Shown piece after piece: positions 32,378 through 40,378 of a stretch of 64,000 nucleotides of DNA. The position numbers and the translations under genes are program-made. The stretch lies in the NCBI GenBank assembly GCA_904420445.1, contig CAJFVJ010000001.1:383266-447265 (forward strand), given 5' to 3'. Every line of letters begins with the position of its first letter. The first letter of the stretch is position 1. Source of the stretch: Candidatus Adamsella avium. Its GTDB lineage: Bacteria; Cyanobacteriota; Vampirovibrionia; Gastranaerophilales; CAJFVJ01. The notes under the pieces were generated by a model. It saw only the letters and a list, made by a program, of their open reading frames with translations. It had not been told where the DNA came from and made no database searches.

Positions 32378-32806
32378 TTATTTGTATAGATTTTGCAGTT
32401 TTTCTTTCATTTCGGGATGTTCTGAAGATAAATTCTGTATAAACTCCGAGAGTTTTGTCATTCTTTCAAACATTTTTTCGCTCATTATATGCTCCATTTT
32501 GCAGGCATTTTCAGCAGCTTCTTCTTTTGAGAGGCATAAAATATTTATGAGAAAATTTGACATGATTTCATGTCTGTTGAGAATTTCTTTTGCTATTTTT
32601 TCGCCTTCAGGGGTCAGAGTGATGGATGAATAGGGCATGTAGTTAATCAGTTTTTTTGACGAAAGCTGATTGAGTGCACCTGTTACGGAGGCTTTTTTTA
32701 CATTCAGCATGTTTGAGATATCTGTTACTTTTGCGTATCCCTGTTTTACAACTTCGTTGTAGATAGCTTCCAAATAGTCTTCAAGACTTGATGATAATTT
32801 TTCCAT
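32378..32806 (-). CDS. DtxR/MntR-family metal-dependent regulator
   Basis: The product has 142 residues from the ATG at 32806, which has AAGGAG 5 bases upstream (a second ATG lies one codon earlier). The HTH 'SLEDYLEAIYNEVVKQGYAKVTDISNMLNVKKASVTGALNQLSSKKLI' (in pieces) and the dimerisation domain 'ILNRHEIMSNFLINILCLSKEEAAENACKMEHIMS' carry the metal ligands (E/H/C/E/H) of the MntR/IdeR type. It probably represses metal uptake or the neighbouring gene when Mn2+ or Fe2+ is bound. Confidence 0.9.
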   Translation of the reverse strand: MEKLSSSLEDYLEAIYNEVVKQGYAKVTDISNMLNVKKASVTGALNQLSSKKLINYMPYSSITLTPEGEKIAKEILNRHEIMSNFLINILCLSKEEAAENACKMEHIMSEKMFERMTKLSEFIQNLSSEHPEMKEKLQNLYK

Positions 32807-32824
32807 CATAGCTCCTTATGCTTG

Positions 32825-33400
32825 TTATAATGCATCGTATGCCTTTTTTATTTCCTGAATATCCTGCCACATAAGCCATTTTGGACTTCCTTTTCCTCTT
32901 GAGTCGTTCCTCAGCAGATAAGAGGGGTGAAACACGGGCATCATTTTTGAGTTGTAAGGTCCATCGAACCATTTTCCCCGGACTTTTGTTATTCCGAGGC
33001 TGGTATCAAGAAACGATTGGACGGCTGTTCCTCCGCAGAGAAGGATTATTCGAGGTTTCAGAAGTTCAATTTGCTCATCCAGATAGCTGCGGCATGCCGC
33101 TTTTTCTTCCGGGGTCGGCACTCTGTTTTCAGGGGGGCGGCATTTTACGGTGTTTGTAATATAAATATTTTTATTTCTTGAAAACCCTTGACATTCAAGG
33201 ATTTTGTCAAGAAGTTGCCCTGCTTTGCCGACAAAGGGAATGCCTTTTTGATTTTCCCAGTATCCGGGTGCTTCCCCGATAAGCATAATTTTATCATTAG
33301 GTATTCCGCAGCCGAAGACAAGTTTGGTTCTTGTTTTGCCGAGAGGGCAGTTTTGACAGTTTTCACAATTTTTTCTTATTTTTTCGAGCTCTTCATACAT
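32825..33400 (-). CDS. udg: Family 4 uracil-DNA glycosylase (iron-sulfur)
   Basis: The product has 191 residues from the ATG at 33400, which overlaps the plsC stop (ATGTATGA), giving coupling; the upstream TTG would invade plsC. The 4Fe-4S cysteines are in 'CENCQNCPLG' and 'KCRPPENRVPTPEEKAAC', the uracil pocket is 'IGEAPGYWENQKGIPFVG' and the catalytic histidine is in 'VFHPSYLL'. It removes uracil from DNA after cytosine deamination. It is in an operon with aroA and plsC. Confidence 0.92.
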   Translation of the reverse strand: MYEELEKIRKNCENCQNCPLGKTRTKLVFGCGIPNDKIMLIGEAPGYWENQKGIPFVGKAGQLLDKILECQGFSRNKNIYITNTVKCRPPENRVPTPEEKAACRSYLDEQIELLKPRIILLCGGTAVQSFLDTSLGITKVRGKWFDGPYNSKMMPVFHPSYLLRNDSRGKGSPKWLMWQDIQEIKKAYDAL

Positions 33401-34082
33401 TTGCCGGTACCGGAGGAGTGTTGAGTTCTTCTGGGTTTTCAACAGGTTTGAGTTCTGCGAGTTTGCAGATTTGTTCCGACCATTGTTTTTCTATTTCTTC
33501 TATTTCCTGATTATAAGAAATCGGAGTCCCTATTCTTACGGTTGCATTTCCCTGAAGAGGCCATTTTGCCGTATTCTGGATACCGACAATCCCGATAGGC
33601 AGGATATCTGTTTTTGAAATTTTTGCAAGAGAAGCAAAGCCTTTGGACACATGTCCGAGGCAGCCGTTGCGGACTCTTTTCCCCTGCGGGAAGAGCGCCA
33701 TTGTCCAGTGTTTGTTTGAGAGAACTGCTTTTGCTGTTTTTATTGTAGAAACTTCGAGTTTTTCTCTGTTTACGGCAAAGGCTCCGAGGTGCCAGATTAG
33801 AAAACTCAGTACCGGTACTTCAAACAGCTCTTTTTTTGCCATATATGCAAGATTTCTTTTCATAACAGCTGCAATAAGCGGAGGGTCAAGATAAGACATG
33901 TGGTTTGCAGCTACAAGGATTGGTCTGTCCTGCGGTATATTTTTAAATCCTTCAACTTTTACTTTGTAGAATAAGATAAAAAACGGGTAGAGAATGCAGG
34001 TTCTGACAAATGCCTGAAAAAGGCTTGTAGTCCAGTTGTAATCTTCCGTACCTCTTTTTGAAAAATTTCTTTTTTCTTTCAT
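33393..34082 (-). CDS. plsC: 1-acyl-sn-glycerol-3-phosphate acyltransferase
   Basis: The product has 229 residues. The HX4D motif 'NHMSYLD' and 'FPQGKRVRNG' (EGTR-like) mark the PlsC acyltransferase family that makes phosphatidic acid. An N-terminal hydrophobic stretch ('FVRTCILYPFFILFY') anchors it in the membrane. The start overlaps the aroA stop by 4 bases. Confidence 0.93.
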   Translation of the reverse strand: MKEKRNFSKRGTEDYNWTTSLFQAFVRTCILYPFFILFYKVKVEGFKNIPQDRPILVAANHMSYLDPPLIAAVMKRNLAYMAKKELFEVPVLSFLIWHLGAFAVNREKLEVSTIKTAKAVLSNKHWTMALFPQGKRVRNGCLGHVSKGFASLAKISKTDILPIGIVGIQNTAKWPLQGNATVRIGTPISYNQEIEEIEKQWSEQICKLAELKPVENPEELNTPPVPANV

Positions 34083-35359
34083 ACTCTTATCCTCTCCATT
34101 AGAGCTTCAAATTCCGGGAACGATGTGTTTACCCATTGAAATTCGTTTATTTGCGACGGTTTGTCTGCTATTAGCCCGGCAACATACATGGACATCGCAA
34201 GTCTGTGGTCATGGTAGCATTCGAGCATGCCTGAAGGCGTGAGTTTTGTTTTTCCTTCGATTATAAAACCGTCAGGTGTTTCTTTTATTTTAGCATTAAA
34301 TTTAGTCAGCTCGCTACAAATAGTTTTTATGCGGTCTGATTCTTTGTTTCTTAAGTCCTGCGCATCTTTGACAGTGGTTGTGCCGGCTGCCTGTGTTGCA
34401 AGAACGGCGATTATAGGAAGTTCGTCAATAAGACGAGGAATAATGTCTTTTTCGATTGTTATGCCCTTAAGCTCGGAGTATTGTATTCTCAGATCGCCGA
34501 CTTCTTCGTTGCATTCGAGACGGTAGTCAAGAATTTCAATCTCTGCTCCCATCTGTTTCATGACATCGACAATGCCTGTTCTTGTGGGGTTAAGATTTAT
34601 GTTTTTCAAAATAATATCCGAGTTTGGGACAATTGCCGCTGCAGCCATGAAAAATGCCGCTGATGATATATCTCCTGGGATAACAAGTGTCTTCGGCTCG
34701 GGATGGCATGGATTTATCGATACGGTATTGCCGTTTGTTGAGATATCCGCATTCATGTATGACAGCATTTTTTCGGTATGGTCACGTGATTTGAAGGGTT
34801 CTGTGAATGATGTAGGACCATCGCAGGCGTGCATGCCCGCAAGCAGGACACAGGATTTTACCTGTGCGGAGGCTATTTCATAGTTATAATCAATTGGATG
34901 AAGCATTGTACCGCAGATAGTCAGAGGGGCTTTGTTGTTGTTTGACAAAATTTTTGCGCCCATCATCTCAAGAGGAGTAATGACTCTTTTCATCGGCCGC
35001 TTTTGAAGACTCTGGTCGCCTGTTATGGTACTTTCAAAGTCCTGTGAGGCGAGGACTCCTGACATAAGTCTTATGGTTGTGCCTGAGTTTCCTGCGTCGA
35101 GGATTGTTTGAGGTTTTGTAAATTTTTTCGGAGAATTGATGATGAGTTCTTTTTCGTTTTTGAATTCAGCTTCCACACCTAGAGAACGCAGAACATTGAG
35201 GGTGCTCAGACAGTCTTCGCCGTGGGAGTAGTTTTTAATTAGAGCTTTGTTATGTGTCAGTGCCGAAAAGATAGATGAACGATGGCTGATTGATTTATCG
35301 GCAGGAATTTCTATTATTCCGTTTAGACCTTTAGTTTGCGGGTTTACAGTGTTTATCAT
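34079..35359 (-). CDS. aroA: 3-phosphoshikimate 1-carboxyvinyltransferase (EPSP synthase)
   Basis: This 426-residue enzyme catalyses the sixth step of the shikimate pathway. The motifs 'PADKSISHRS', 'DAGNSGTTIRLMSG' and 'GDQSLQKRPM' (substrate binding) and the C-terminal 'DHRLAMS' are present. It heads a minus-strand operon aroA-plsC-udg, linked by overlaps. The 424-base region upstream holds a MITE copy and the rpmG promoter. Confidence 0.96.
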   Translation of the reverse strand: MINTVNPQTKGLNGIIEIPADKSISHRSSIFSALTHNKALIKNYSHGEDCLSTLNVLRSLGVEAEFKNEKELIINSPKKFTKPQTILDAGNSGTTIRLMSGVLASQDFESTITGDQSLQKRPMKRVITPLEMMGAKILSNNNKAPLTICGTMLHPIDYNYEIASAQVKSCVLLAGMHACDGPTSFTEPFKSRDHTEKMLSYMNADISTNGNTVSINPCHPEPKTLVIPGDISSAAFFMAAAAIVPNSDIILKNINLNPTRTGIVDVMKQMGAEIEILDYRLECNEEVGDLRIQYSELKGITIEKDIIPRLIDELPIIAVLATQAAGTTTVKDAQDLRNKESDRIKTICSELTKFNAKIKETPDGFIIEGKTKLTPSGMLECYHDHRLAMSMYVAGLIADKPSQINEFQWVNTSFPEFEALMERIRV

Positions 35360-35467
35360 ATAAAGATATCTTTTCTCCGGTTGATTTATAGTTTTAAAGA
35401 TAATTTAAAATGAATGATTTTACAAGATATTCATAGTGTTTAGAAAGAAGTTGTTTTTTGATAAAAA

Positions 35468-35618
35468 GGGTTTTATATAACAAATTCTGCCAAAAATTTC
35501 CAAAACAACGTCATACTGAGCGTTAGCGAAAGTATCTAAACAAAAAAAAATCTTCGGGCTAAAGTCCTCAGAATTACGGACTTTTAATAGTATCTGTGGA
35601 ATTTGCTATATAAATCCC
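35468..35618. repeat. MITE-like repeat, copy 4
   Basis: This 151-base copy starts TTATATAACAAATTCTGC, a diverged left end, and ends AATTTGCTATATAAATCCC. It has the CATACTGAGCGTTAGCGAAAG and CTTCGGGCTAAAGTCC parts. The extra length is due to an AATAGTATC-type insertion, also present in copy 3. Confidence 0.82.
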
Positions 35619-35721
35619 GAGAAAAATGATTTGTCATGATATTTTTTTTGTTATATCATTCAAAATGAATAAAACTCCTCAATAGAATGTTAAAAACCAC
35701 TTGACATTCTATAATTTTGAG

Positions 35722-35750
35722 TTGACATTGACTATTGTTAATCATATTAT
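35722..35750 (+). promoter_or_regulatory. Promoter of the rpmG-secE-nusG operon
   Basis: A consensus sigma-70 promoter: TTGACA (35722-35727), 17 bases, TATTAT (35745-35750), 34 bases before the rpmG start. The rest of the 35360-35783 gap holds MITE copy 4 and no gene. Confidence 0.85.
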
Positions 35751-35783
35751 TGACTCCACAACGTAGAAAAAAGGTAAGAAAAT

Positions 35784-35948
35784 ATGGGCGCAAAGAAAAA
35801 AGACAAGTTGGTAATTCTCGCTTGCGAAGAGTGCAAACGCAGAAACTACACCACTACAAAAAACAAAAAAACATTGAAAGAAAGAATGGAAATCAACAAG
35901 TATTGTCCTTGGGATAAAAAGCATACACTGCATAAAGAAACCAAGTAA
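35784..35948 (+). CDS. rpmG: 50S ribosomal protein L33
   Basis: The product has 54 residues, [20 protein letters not shown] then [11 protein letters not shown] and '[15 protein letters not shown]'. This is L33 with one CxxC pair and a partial second (CPWDKKH). An AAGGT ribosome site precedes the ATG. It is the first gene of the translation cluster. Confidence 0.96.
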   Translation: MGAKKKDKLVILACEECKRRNYTTTKNKKTLKERMEINKYCPWDKKHTLHKETK

Positions 35949-35959
35949 GAATTAAGGAT

Positions 35960-36032
35960 GCGTCCTTAGTTCAGTTGGTAGAACGTCGGTCTCCAAAACC
36001 GGATGTCGTGGGTTCAAGTCCTACAGGGCGCG
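35960..36032 (+). tRNA. tRNA-Trp(CCA)
   Basis: The acceptor arm is GCGTCCT/AGGGCGC with discriminator G. The anticodon loop CTCCAAA (anticodon CCA) and T-arm GGTTCAAGTCC are present; CCA is not encoded. It lies between rpmG and secE, a common bacterial arrangement. Confidence 0.96.
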
Positions 36033-36064
36033 TTCTTCATACCATTGAATAAAGGGAAAACATA

Positions 36065-36283
36065 GTGAGCACTGTAAAGAACGAAGAGCAAAACATATTA
36101 GAGAATACAAAAAATTATTTCAAAGGTGTAAAAACCGAATGGAATAAAATTACATGGCCTGATAGGCAGCAAATTCTGGTTCAGACCGTGGCTGTATTTT
36201 TTGTTGTTTTTGTTTTTACGGTGATAGTTTATTTAATGGATATAGTATTTAAATATTCACTTGACTTAATTACAAATAGGTAA
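36065..36283 (+). CDS. secE: Preprotein translocase subunit SecE
   Basis: The product has 72 residues and starts at GTG. One transmembrane helix ('TVAVFFVVFVFTVIVYLMDI') follows an amphipathic segment 'YFKGVKTEWNKITWPDRQQI', the conserved SecE signature. It is an essential part of the SecYEG channel. nusG follows by 6 bases. Confidence 0.95.
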   Translation: MSTVKNEEQNILENTKNYFKGVKTEWNKITWPDRQQILVQTVAVFFVVFVFTVIVYLMDIVFKYSLDLITNR

Positions 36284-36289
36284 GAATTG

Positions 36290-36847
36290 ATGGCTGAAGA
36301 AAAAAATAACGAAGTAAAAAAAGGCAGAAAAAGATGGTATGTCGTACATACTTATTCAGGGCATGAAAATAAAGTGAAAGCTAACCTTGAAAAGCGTATA
36401 GAATACCATAACATGGGAGATAAAATTTTCCGTGTTGAGGTGCCTAAAAAGACCGTAACGAAAGTTAAAGACGGAAAACGCCAGGATAAAGATGAAAAGA
36501 TTTTCCCTGGATATGTTCTTGTTGAGATGATAATGGATGATGACAGCTGGTATGTTGTAAGACATACAGCAGGTGTTACAAAATTTGTCGGAACAAGCAA
36601 AAGACCTGTCGCTGCACGTGATTCTGAAATTAAGAAAATTATTCATCGTACGGCTGCTCAGCCTAAGGAAGTCAAAATTGACATCAATGTTGCTGATAAA
36701 GTTAGAATTATCAGCGGACCGTTTGCTGATTTTGTCGGAGATGTCACAGAGGTTTATCCTGATAAGGCTAAAATCCGTGCATCTGTTTCAATCTTCGGGC
36801 GTGAAACTCCTGTTGAGTTGGAATATAATCAAATACAGAAAGTATAA
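36290..36847 (+). CDS. nusG: Transcription termination/antitermination factor NusG
   Basis: The product has 185 residues from the ATG at 36290 (a TTG one codon earlier is less likely). The NGN domain 'RWYVVHTYSGHENKVKANLEKR' and 'FPGYVLVEM', and the KOW domain 'ADKVRIISGPFADFVGDVTEV', are present. It binds RNA polymerase and Rho or S10. Confidence 0.97.
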   Translation: MAEEKNNEVKKGRKRWYVVHTYSGHENKVKANLEKRIEYHNMGDKIFRVEVPKKTVTKVKDGKRQDKDEKIFPGYVLVEMIMDDDSWYVVRHTAGVTKFVGTSKRPVAARDSEIKKIIHRTAAQPKEVKIDINVADKVRIISGPFADFVGDVTEVYPDKAKIRASVSIFGRETPVELEYNQIQKV

Positions 36848-36877
36848 AAAACAAAAAATATATGAAAGGTAAGAAAA

Positions 36878-37303
36878 GTGGCAAAGAAAGTTATCGCTAA
36901 AATAAAACTTCAAATTGAAGCGGGTAAAGCGAACCCGGCACCGCCGATTGGTCCTGCGTTGGGTCAACACGGTGTTAACATTATGGATTTTTGTAAACAA
37001 TACAACGCAAAAACACAGGATTCTGCAGGTTTTATTATTCCTGTTGAAATCAGTGTTTATGAAGACAGATCATTCACATTCGTTACAAAAACTCCTCCAG
37101 CAGCAGTTTTGATTCAAAAAGAATTGAAAATAGACAAAGGTTCTGCTGCACCGAACAAAACAAAAGTAGCAACCATCACACAGGCTCAATTAGAGAGCAT
37201 TGCAAAAACAAAAATGCCTGATTTGAATGCAACTTCTTTAGAAGCAGCTGTTCAGATGATTAAAGGCACATGCAGAAGCATGGGTGTTACTGTAGAAGGT
37301 TAA
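36878..37303 (+). CDS. rplK: 50S ribosomal protein L11
   Basis: This 141-residue protein starts at GTG, with AAAGGTAAG upstream. '[31 protein letters not shown]' (short pieces) and the C-terminal RNA-binding domain are typical of L11, which binds 23S rRNA at the GTPase centre. It is followed by rplA. Confidence 0.97.
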   Translation: MAKKVIAKIKLQIEAGKANPAPPIGPALGQHGVNIMDFCKQYNAKTQDSAGFIIPVEISVYEDRSFTFVTKTPPAAVLIQKELKIDKGSAAPNKTKVATITQAQLESIAKTKMPDLNATSLEAAVQMIKGTCRSMGVTVEG

Positions 37304-37315
37304 GTATTTTACAAC

Positions 37316-37343
37316 GTGGAAGGATAATATCCGCTATTACCAC
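37316..37343 (+). promoter_or_regulatory. Possible L1-binding hairpin in the rplK-rplA spacer
   Basis: GTGG (37316-37319) pairs with CCAC (37340-37343) around an inner GGAT/ATCC stem, just before the rplA ribosome site. L1 autoregulates through such a structure in other bacteria, usually ahead of rplK. The match is weak. Confidence 0.3.
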
Positions 37344-37356
37344 AAAGGAGAATTAA

Positions 37357-38085
37357 ATGGCTAAGTTAACAAAAAGACAAAAAACAATTTTAGAAATGGT
37401 TGAATCTGTTGAACAACCTTGTTCAGCTGTTACGGCTATTGAAAAATTGAAAGAAGTTTCAACTGCTGTTTCAAAATTTGATGAAACAATGGAATGTCAC
37501 ATGCGCCTCGGTATTAACGTAAAACATGCCGAACAACAAGTCAGAAGCACAACAGTTCTTCCTGCAGGTACAGGTAAGACAGTCAGAGTTGTTGTTATAG
37601 CTAAAGGTGATAAGGTGAAGGAAGCACAGGAAGCAGGTGCTGATTTTGCCGGAACTGAAGATATTATTGAAAAAATTCAAGGCGGCTGGTTAGAATTTGA
37701 TACTTTAATTGCCACTCCGGATGCAATGGGCATGCTCGGTAAATTAGGTAAAGTTCTCGGTCCTAAAGGTTTGATGCCAAACCCGAAGACAGGTACTGTT
37801 ACTTTTGATATTAAAAAAGCTGTCACAGATGCTAAAGCCGGTAAAGTAGAATTCAGAGCCGACAAACAGGGTATGATTCACGTTCCTATCGGTAAAATGA
37901 GCTTTTCTGTTGAAGATTTGGAGAAAAACTTCTTCAACTTGGCAGAAGCTGTAATAAAAGCAAAACCTTCCGCTGCTAAAGGAACTTATTTGAAATCGGT
38001 TTACCTGGCTACAACAATGGGCCCCGGTATTCAGCTTGATGCAAAAAACCTTCCTGCTGAAGTTAAAGATTTCGTTTCAAAGTAG
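37357..38085 (+). CDS. rplA: 50S ribosomal protein L1
   Basis: This 242-residue L1 has the two-domain layout and the motifs '[13 protein letters not shown]' and '[15 protein letters not shown]'. AAAGGAG precedes the ATG. It is followed by rpmB, not by rplJ and rplL. Confidence 0.97.
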   Translation: MAKLTKRQKTILEMVESVEQPCSAVTAIEKLKEVSTAVSKFDETMECHMRLGINVKHAEQQVRSTTVLPAGTGKTVRVVVIAKGDKVKEAQEAGADFAGTEDIIEKIQGGWLEFDTLIATPDAMGMLGKLGKVLGPKGLMPNPKTGTVTFDIKKAVTDAKAGKVEFRADKQGMIHVPIGKMSFSVEDLEKNFFNLAEAVIKAKPSAAKGTYLKSVYLATTMGPGIQLDAKNLPAEVKDFVSK

Positions 38086-38129
38086 AATTTCGGCAGTAGT
38101 TACAATCAATTAATGAAAGGATTATAGAA

Positions 38130-38321
38130 ATGTCAAGACAGTGTGAAATATGCGGTAAAAAACCATTAAAAGCCAGCAAATTGTCTTTTTCTCATAAACA
38201 TAACGTGTACAGACAGGTTCCGAACCTCCAGAACATCAAAGTTGATGTTAACGGCAAAGTCGTAAAGATGAAGGTTTGTACATCATGCATTAAAGCTAAC
38301 AAAGTAAAAAGAGCTTTATAA
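38130..38321 (+). CDS. rpmB: 50S ribosomal protein L28
   Basis: The product has 63 residues, 'SRQCEICGKKPLKASKLSFSH' and 'KVCTSCIKANKV'. It carries two CxxC pairs, so it is the zinc-binding (C+) form of L28. It is 44 bases after rplA and a terminator follows. Its position in place of rplJ is noteworthy. Confidence 0.95.
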   Translation: MSRQCEICGKKPLKASKLSFSHKHNVYRQVPNLQNIKVDVNGKVVKMKVCTSCIKANKVKRAL

Positions 38322-38352
38322 TAGTTTTAAACCGATAATTTTTCAAGTATAA

Positions 38353-38387
38353 TAGAAGAACTTCGATTGAAGTTCTTCTATTTTGTT
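38353..38387 (+). terminator. Terminator of the ribosomal protein cluster
   Basis: Perfect 12-base stem TAGAAGAACTTC / GAAGTTCTTCTA with loop GATT and a T-rich tail. It separates rpmB from ribF. Confidence 0.88.
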
Positions 38388-38411
38388 TGCTAGAGAATAC
38401 AGGATTAGATT

Positions 38412-39332
38412 TTGATTATTTTCACAAAATTTGAAAAAGATTTACTCGAAACATCATCTGTAGCTCTCGGAGTTTTTGACGGTGTTCATCTTGCACATCA
38501 GAAAATTTTTGATGATGTAATTTCAAAATCAAAAAAATACGCTTCGACTCCTTGTGTTATAACTTTTTCAAATCATCCTCAGAATATTCTCGGGGGAAAG
38601 AAAATTTTGAATATAATCTCTTGTGAGAAAAAACTCAAATTTCTTGAAAAATTGGGGATAGAGGCTGTTGTTATGCTTGAGTTTACCGAAGGCATGGCTT
38701 CTTTATCCGCTGAGGATTATCTGAAGATGATAGTTGACTCACTGCATCCAAAAAGTATTACTCTCGGGTTTAATCACAGTTTTGGCGCCTGCAAACGAGG
38801 GAATGGAGAGTTTTTGAAAAACCATGAACCTTTGTATGACTATGAAACAACGGTGATAGAACCTGTGAACTATGAAGGGCATGTTGTCAGCAGCTCTTTG
38901 ATAAGAAATCTTTTGACAGAGGGGAATATATCATTGGCGAACAAGATGCTTGGAAGAGATTTTTCTGTTGAAGGAAAAATTGTGACAGGTGCCCAAAAAG
39001 GGAGAACAATAGGATTTCCTACAATTAATTTAAAGCTTGCTGACGGGCTTATTGCTCCTAAAAACGGGGTTTATGGCGGATATGTAAGAGTGTGCGGTGA
39101 GGTTTATCGTTCAGCGATAAATGTTGGGCATGCTCCGACTTTTAATTATTCGGAAGAAGTTGTTGTTGAGGCTCACTTGTTTGACTTTTCAAAAGATGTA
39201 TATTTTGAGCATGCCGAAGTTTTTTTCACCGAGCATATCAGGGATGAGAAAAAATTTTCGTCTAAAGAAGAGCTGAAAGAAAATATATCGAGAGATTGCA
39301 GTCTTATCCTCGGATATGAGATGAAGATATAG
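38412..39332 (+). CDS. ribF: Bifunctional riboflavin kinase/FAD synthetase
   Basis: This 306-residue protein starts at TTG with AGGA 7 bases upstream. The N-terminal FAD synthetase domain has 'GVFDGVHLAHQKI' (HxxH-type nucleotide-binding) and 'FNHSFG', and the C-terminal riboflavin kinase domain has 'GAQKGRTIGFPTINL'. It makes FMN and FAD. The end overlaps the convergent gene by 29 bases. Confidence 0.94.
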   Translation: MIIFTKFEKDLLETSSVALGVFDGVHLAHQKIFDDVISKSKKYASTPCVITFSNHPQNILGGKKILNIISCEKKLKFLEKLGIEAVVMLEFTEGMASLSAEDYLKMIVDSLHPKSITLGFNHSFGACKRGNGEFLKNHEPLYDYETTVIEPVNYEGHVVSSSLIRNLLTEGNISLANKMLGRDFSVEGKIVTGAQKGRTIGFPTINLKLADGLIAPKNGVYGGYVRVCGEVYRSAINVGHAPTFNYSEEVVVEAHLFDFSKDVYFEHAEVFFTEHIRDEKKFSSKEELKENISRDCSLILGYEMKI

Positions 39333-40035
39333 CGACTCTTACGTAAAAATTTTCGTCTTGAGAGAGTTCTTTTTTGTATTCAACCATATCAAACCCGAGA
39401 GAATCCATTTTGAGAACAATTTTGGCTATTCTTTCCCTGATTGTATAATTGCCTGCTTTTGAGGCTGTATTGATGAGGGAGAAAATTTGCCGTGGATTTT
39501 TCATCTGTTTATGCAGAATATTTTCGAGTGCGTAGAGGTTCCAGTAGAGGTTGAATATTTGTTTGTTGAATTTATAACTTTTAACCGCATTTGTGATATC
39601 AACTTCATTCATGATAGAGTTAATTTTTTTTAGAACTTTTTCTATAAACAAATCGTTATTATTTATATATCTCAGGGCGTCAACCATATTTCTGCATACC
39701 TGAGGGTTTATGTCATTCAGACTTTGGGCGGTTATATCAGAATGCTTTTCGAGATAAGAAGATAATTTAGGGTTATCAGAAATAAAGTCTTTTATTTTTG
39801 AAGATGCGCATTCTCTGATTTTTCCATCCTGTCCGGTAAGGTTCAAAAACAGAAGGTCCATGCCCTGGTCATCTATTGAGTTTAAGTTTATGAGGGCAAA
39901 ATGTTTGAGATGAAAATCATTAGTTTTCAAAAGAGCAATCAGTGTTTTATATGGCAAATTCAGACCGCTGAGATAGCATGCCGCCTGGGAATTTGTGTCG
40001 AAATCTTTGAGGTTGTTAAACTTATACCTTTTCAT
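39304..40035 (-). CDS. Hypothetical HEAT-like helical protein (243 aa)
   Basis: The protein is all-helical by eye, with repeated pairs of helices ('LKHFALINLNSI', 'IRECASSKIKDFI', 'QVCRNMVDALRYI', 'IRERIAKIVLKM', 'FYVRVAISSSHI') similar to HEAT/armadillo repeats. No catalytic motif is seen. It is convergent with ribF and stands alone. Confidence 0.65.
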   Translation of the reverse strand: MKRYKFNNLKDFDTNSQAACYLSGLNLPYKTLIALLKTNDFHLKHFALINLNSIDDQGMDLLFLNLTGQDGKIRECASSKIKDFISDNPKLSSYLEKHSDITAQSLNDINPQVCRNMVDALRYINNNDLFIEKVLKKINSIMNEVDITNAVKSYKFNKQIFNLYWNLYALENILHKQMKNPRQIFSLINTASKAGNYTIRERIAKIVLKMDSLGFDMVEYKKELSQDENFYVRVAISSSHIRG

Positions 40036-40149
40036 ATAATAGAAAATATATCACATCAGCGGATTAAATGTTATCATTTTAGTCTTATTAAATTATTACA
40101 ATAATAATATTTATGATGTATGATGTTTATGAAGAAAGAGGTGGACGCA

Positions 40150-40311
40150 GTGTTTAACATGATTAAAAAATTTTTTGACGGTGATGAAGGTTCAATTATC
40201 GGGCTTACTCAGCTTCGAGAAGAGAGTGTTGCCGTGAAGAAAGAAGTGAAAAAAGAAATAAAAGCAGTCAAAAAAGATCTCAAAATTTCTGATTTGATGA
40301 GAGGCATGTAA
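40150..40311 (+). CDS. Small charged helical protein (53 aa)
   Basis: The GTG at 40150 has AGGTGG 5 bases upstream; longer starts (40120) lack a ribosome site. The product is one long charged helix ('SVAVKKEVKKEIKAVKKDLK'), basic, without a recognised domain. It ends just before the convergent terminator. Confidence 0.45.
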   Translation: MFNMIKKFFDGDEGSIIGLTQLREESVAVKKEVKKEIKAVKKDLKISDLMRGM

Positions 40312-40319
40312 TTTTGCGC

Positions 40320-40350
40320 AAAAAAAAGGTTTTCTTTGAAGAAAACCTAA
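40320..40350 (-). terminator. Terminator of the 360-residue MGLxASQA gene
   Basis: On the minus strand, stem AGGTTTTC / GAAAACCT followed by eight T's. Confidence 0.88.
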
Positions 40351-40378
40351 ATAAATGGGATTAAGTTTTGAATATTTT

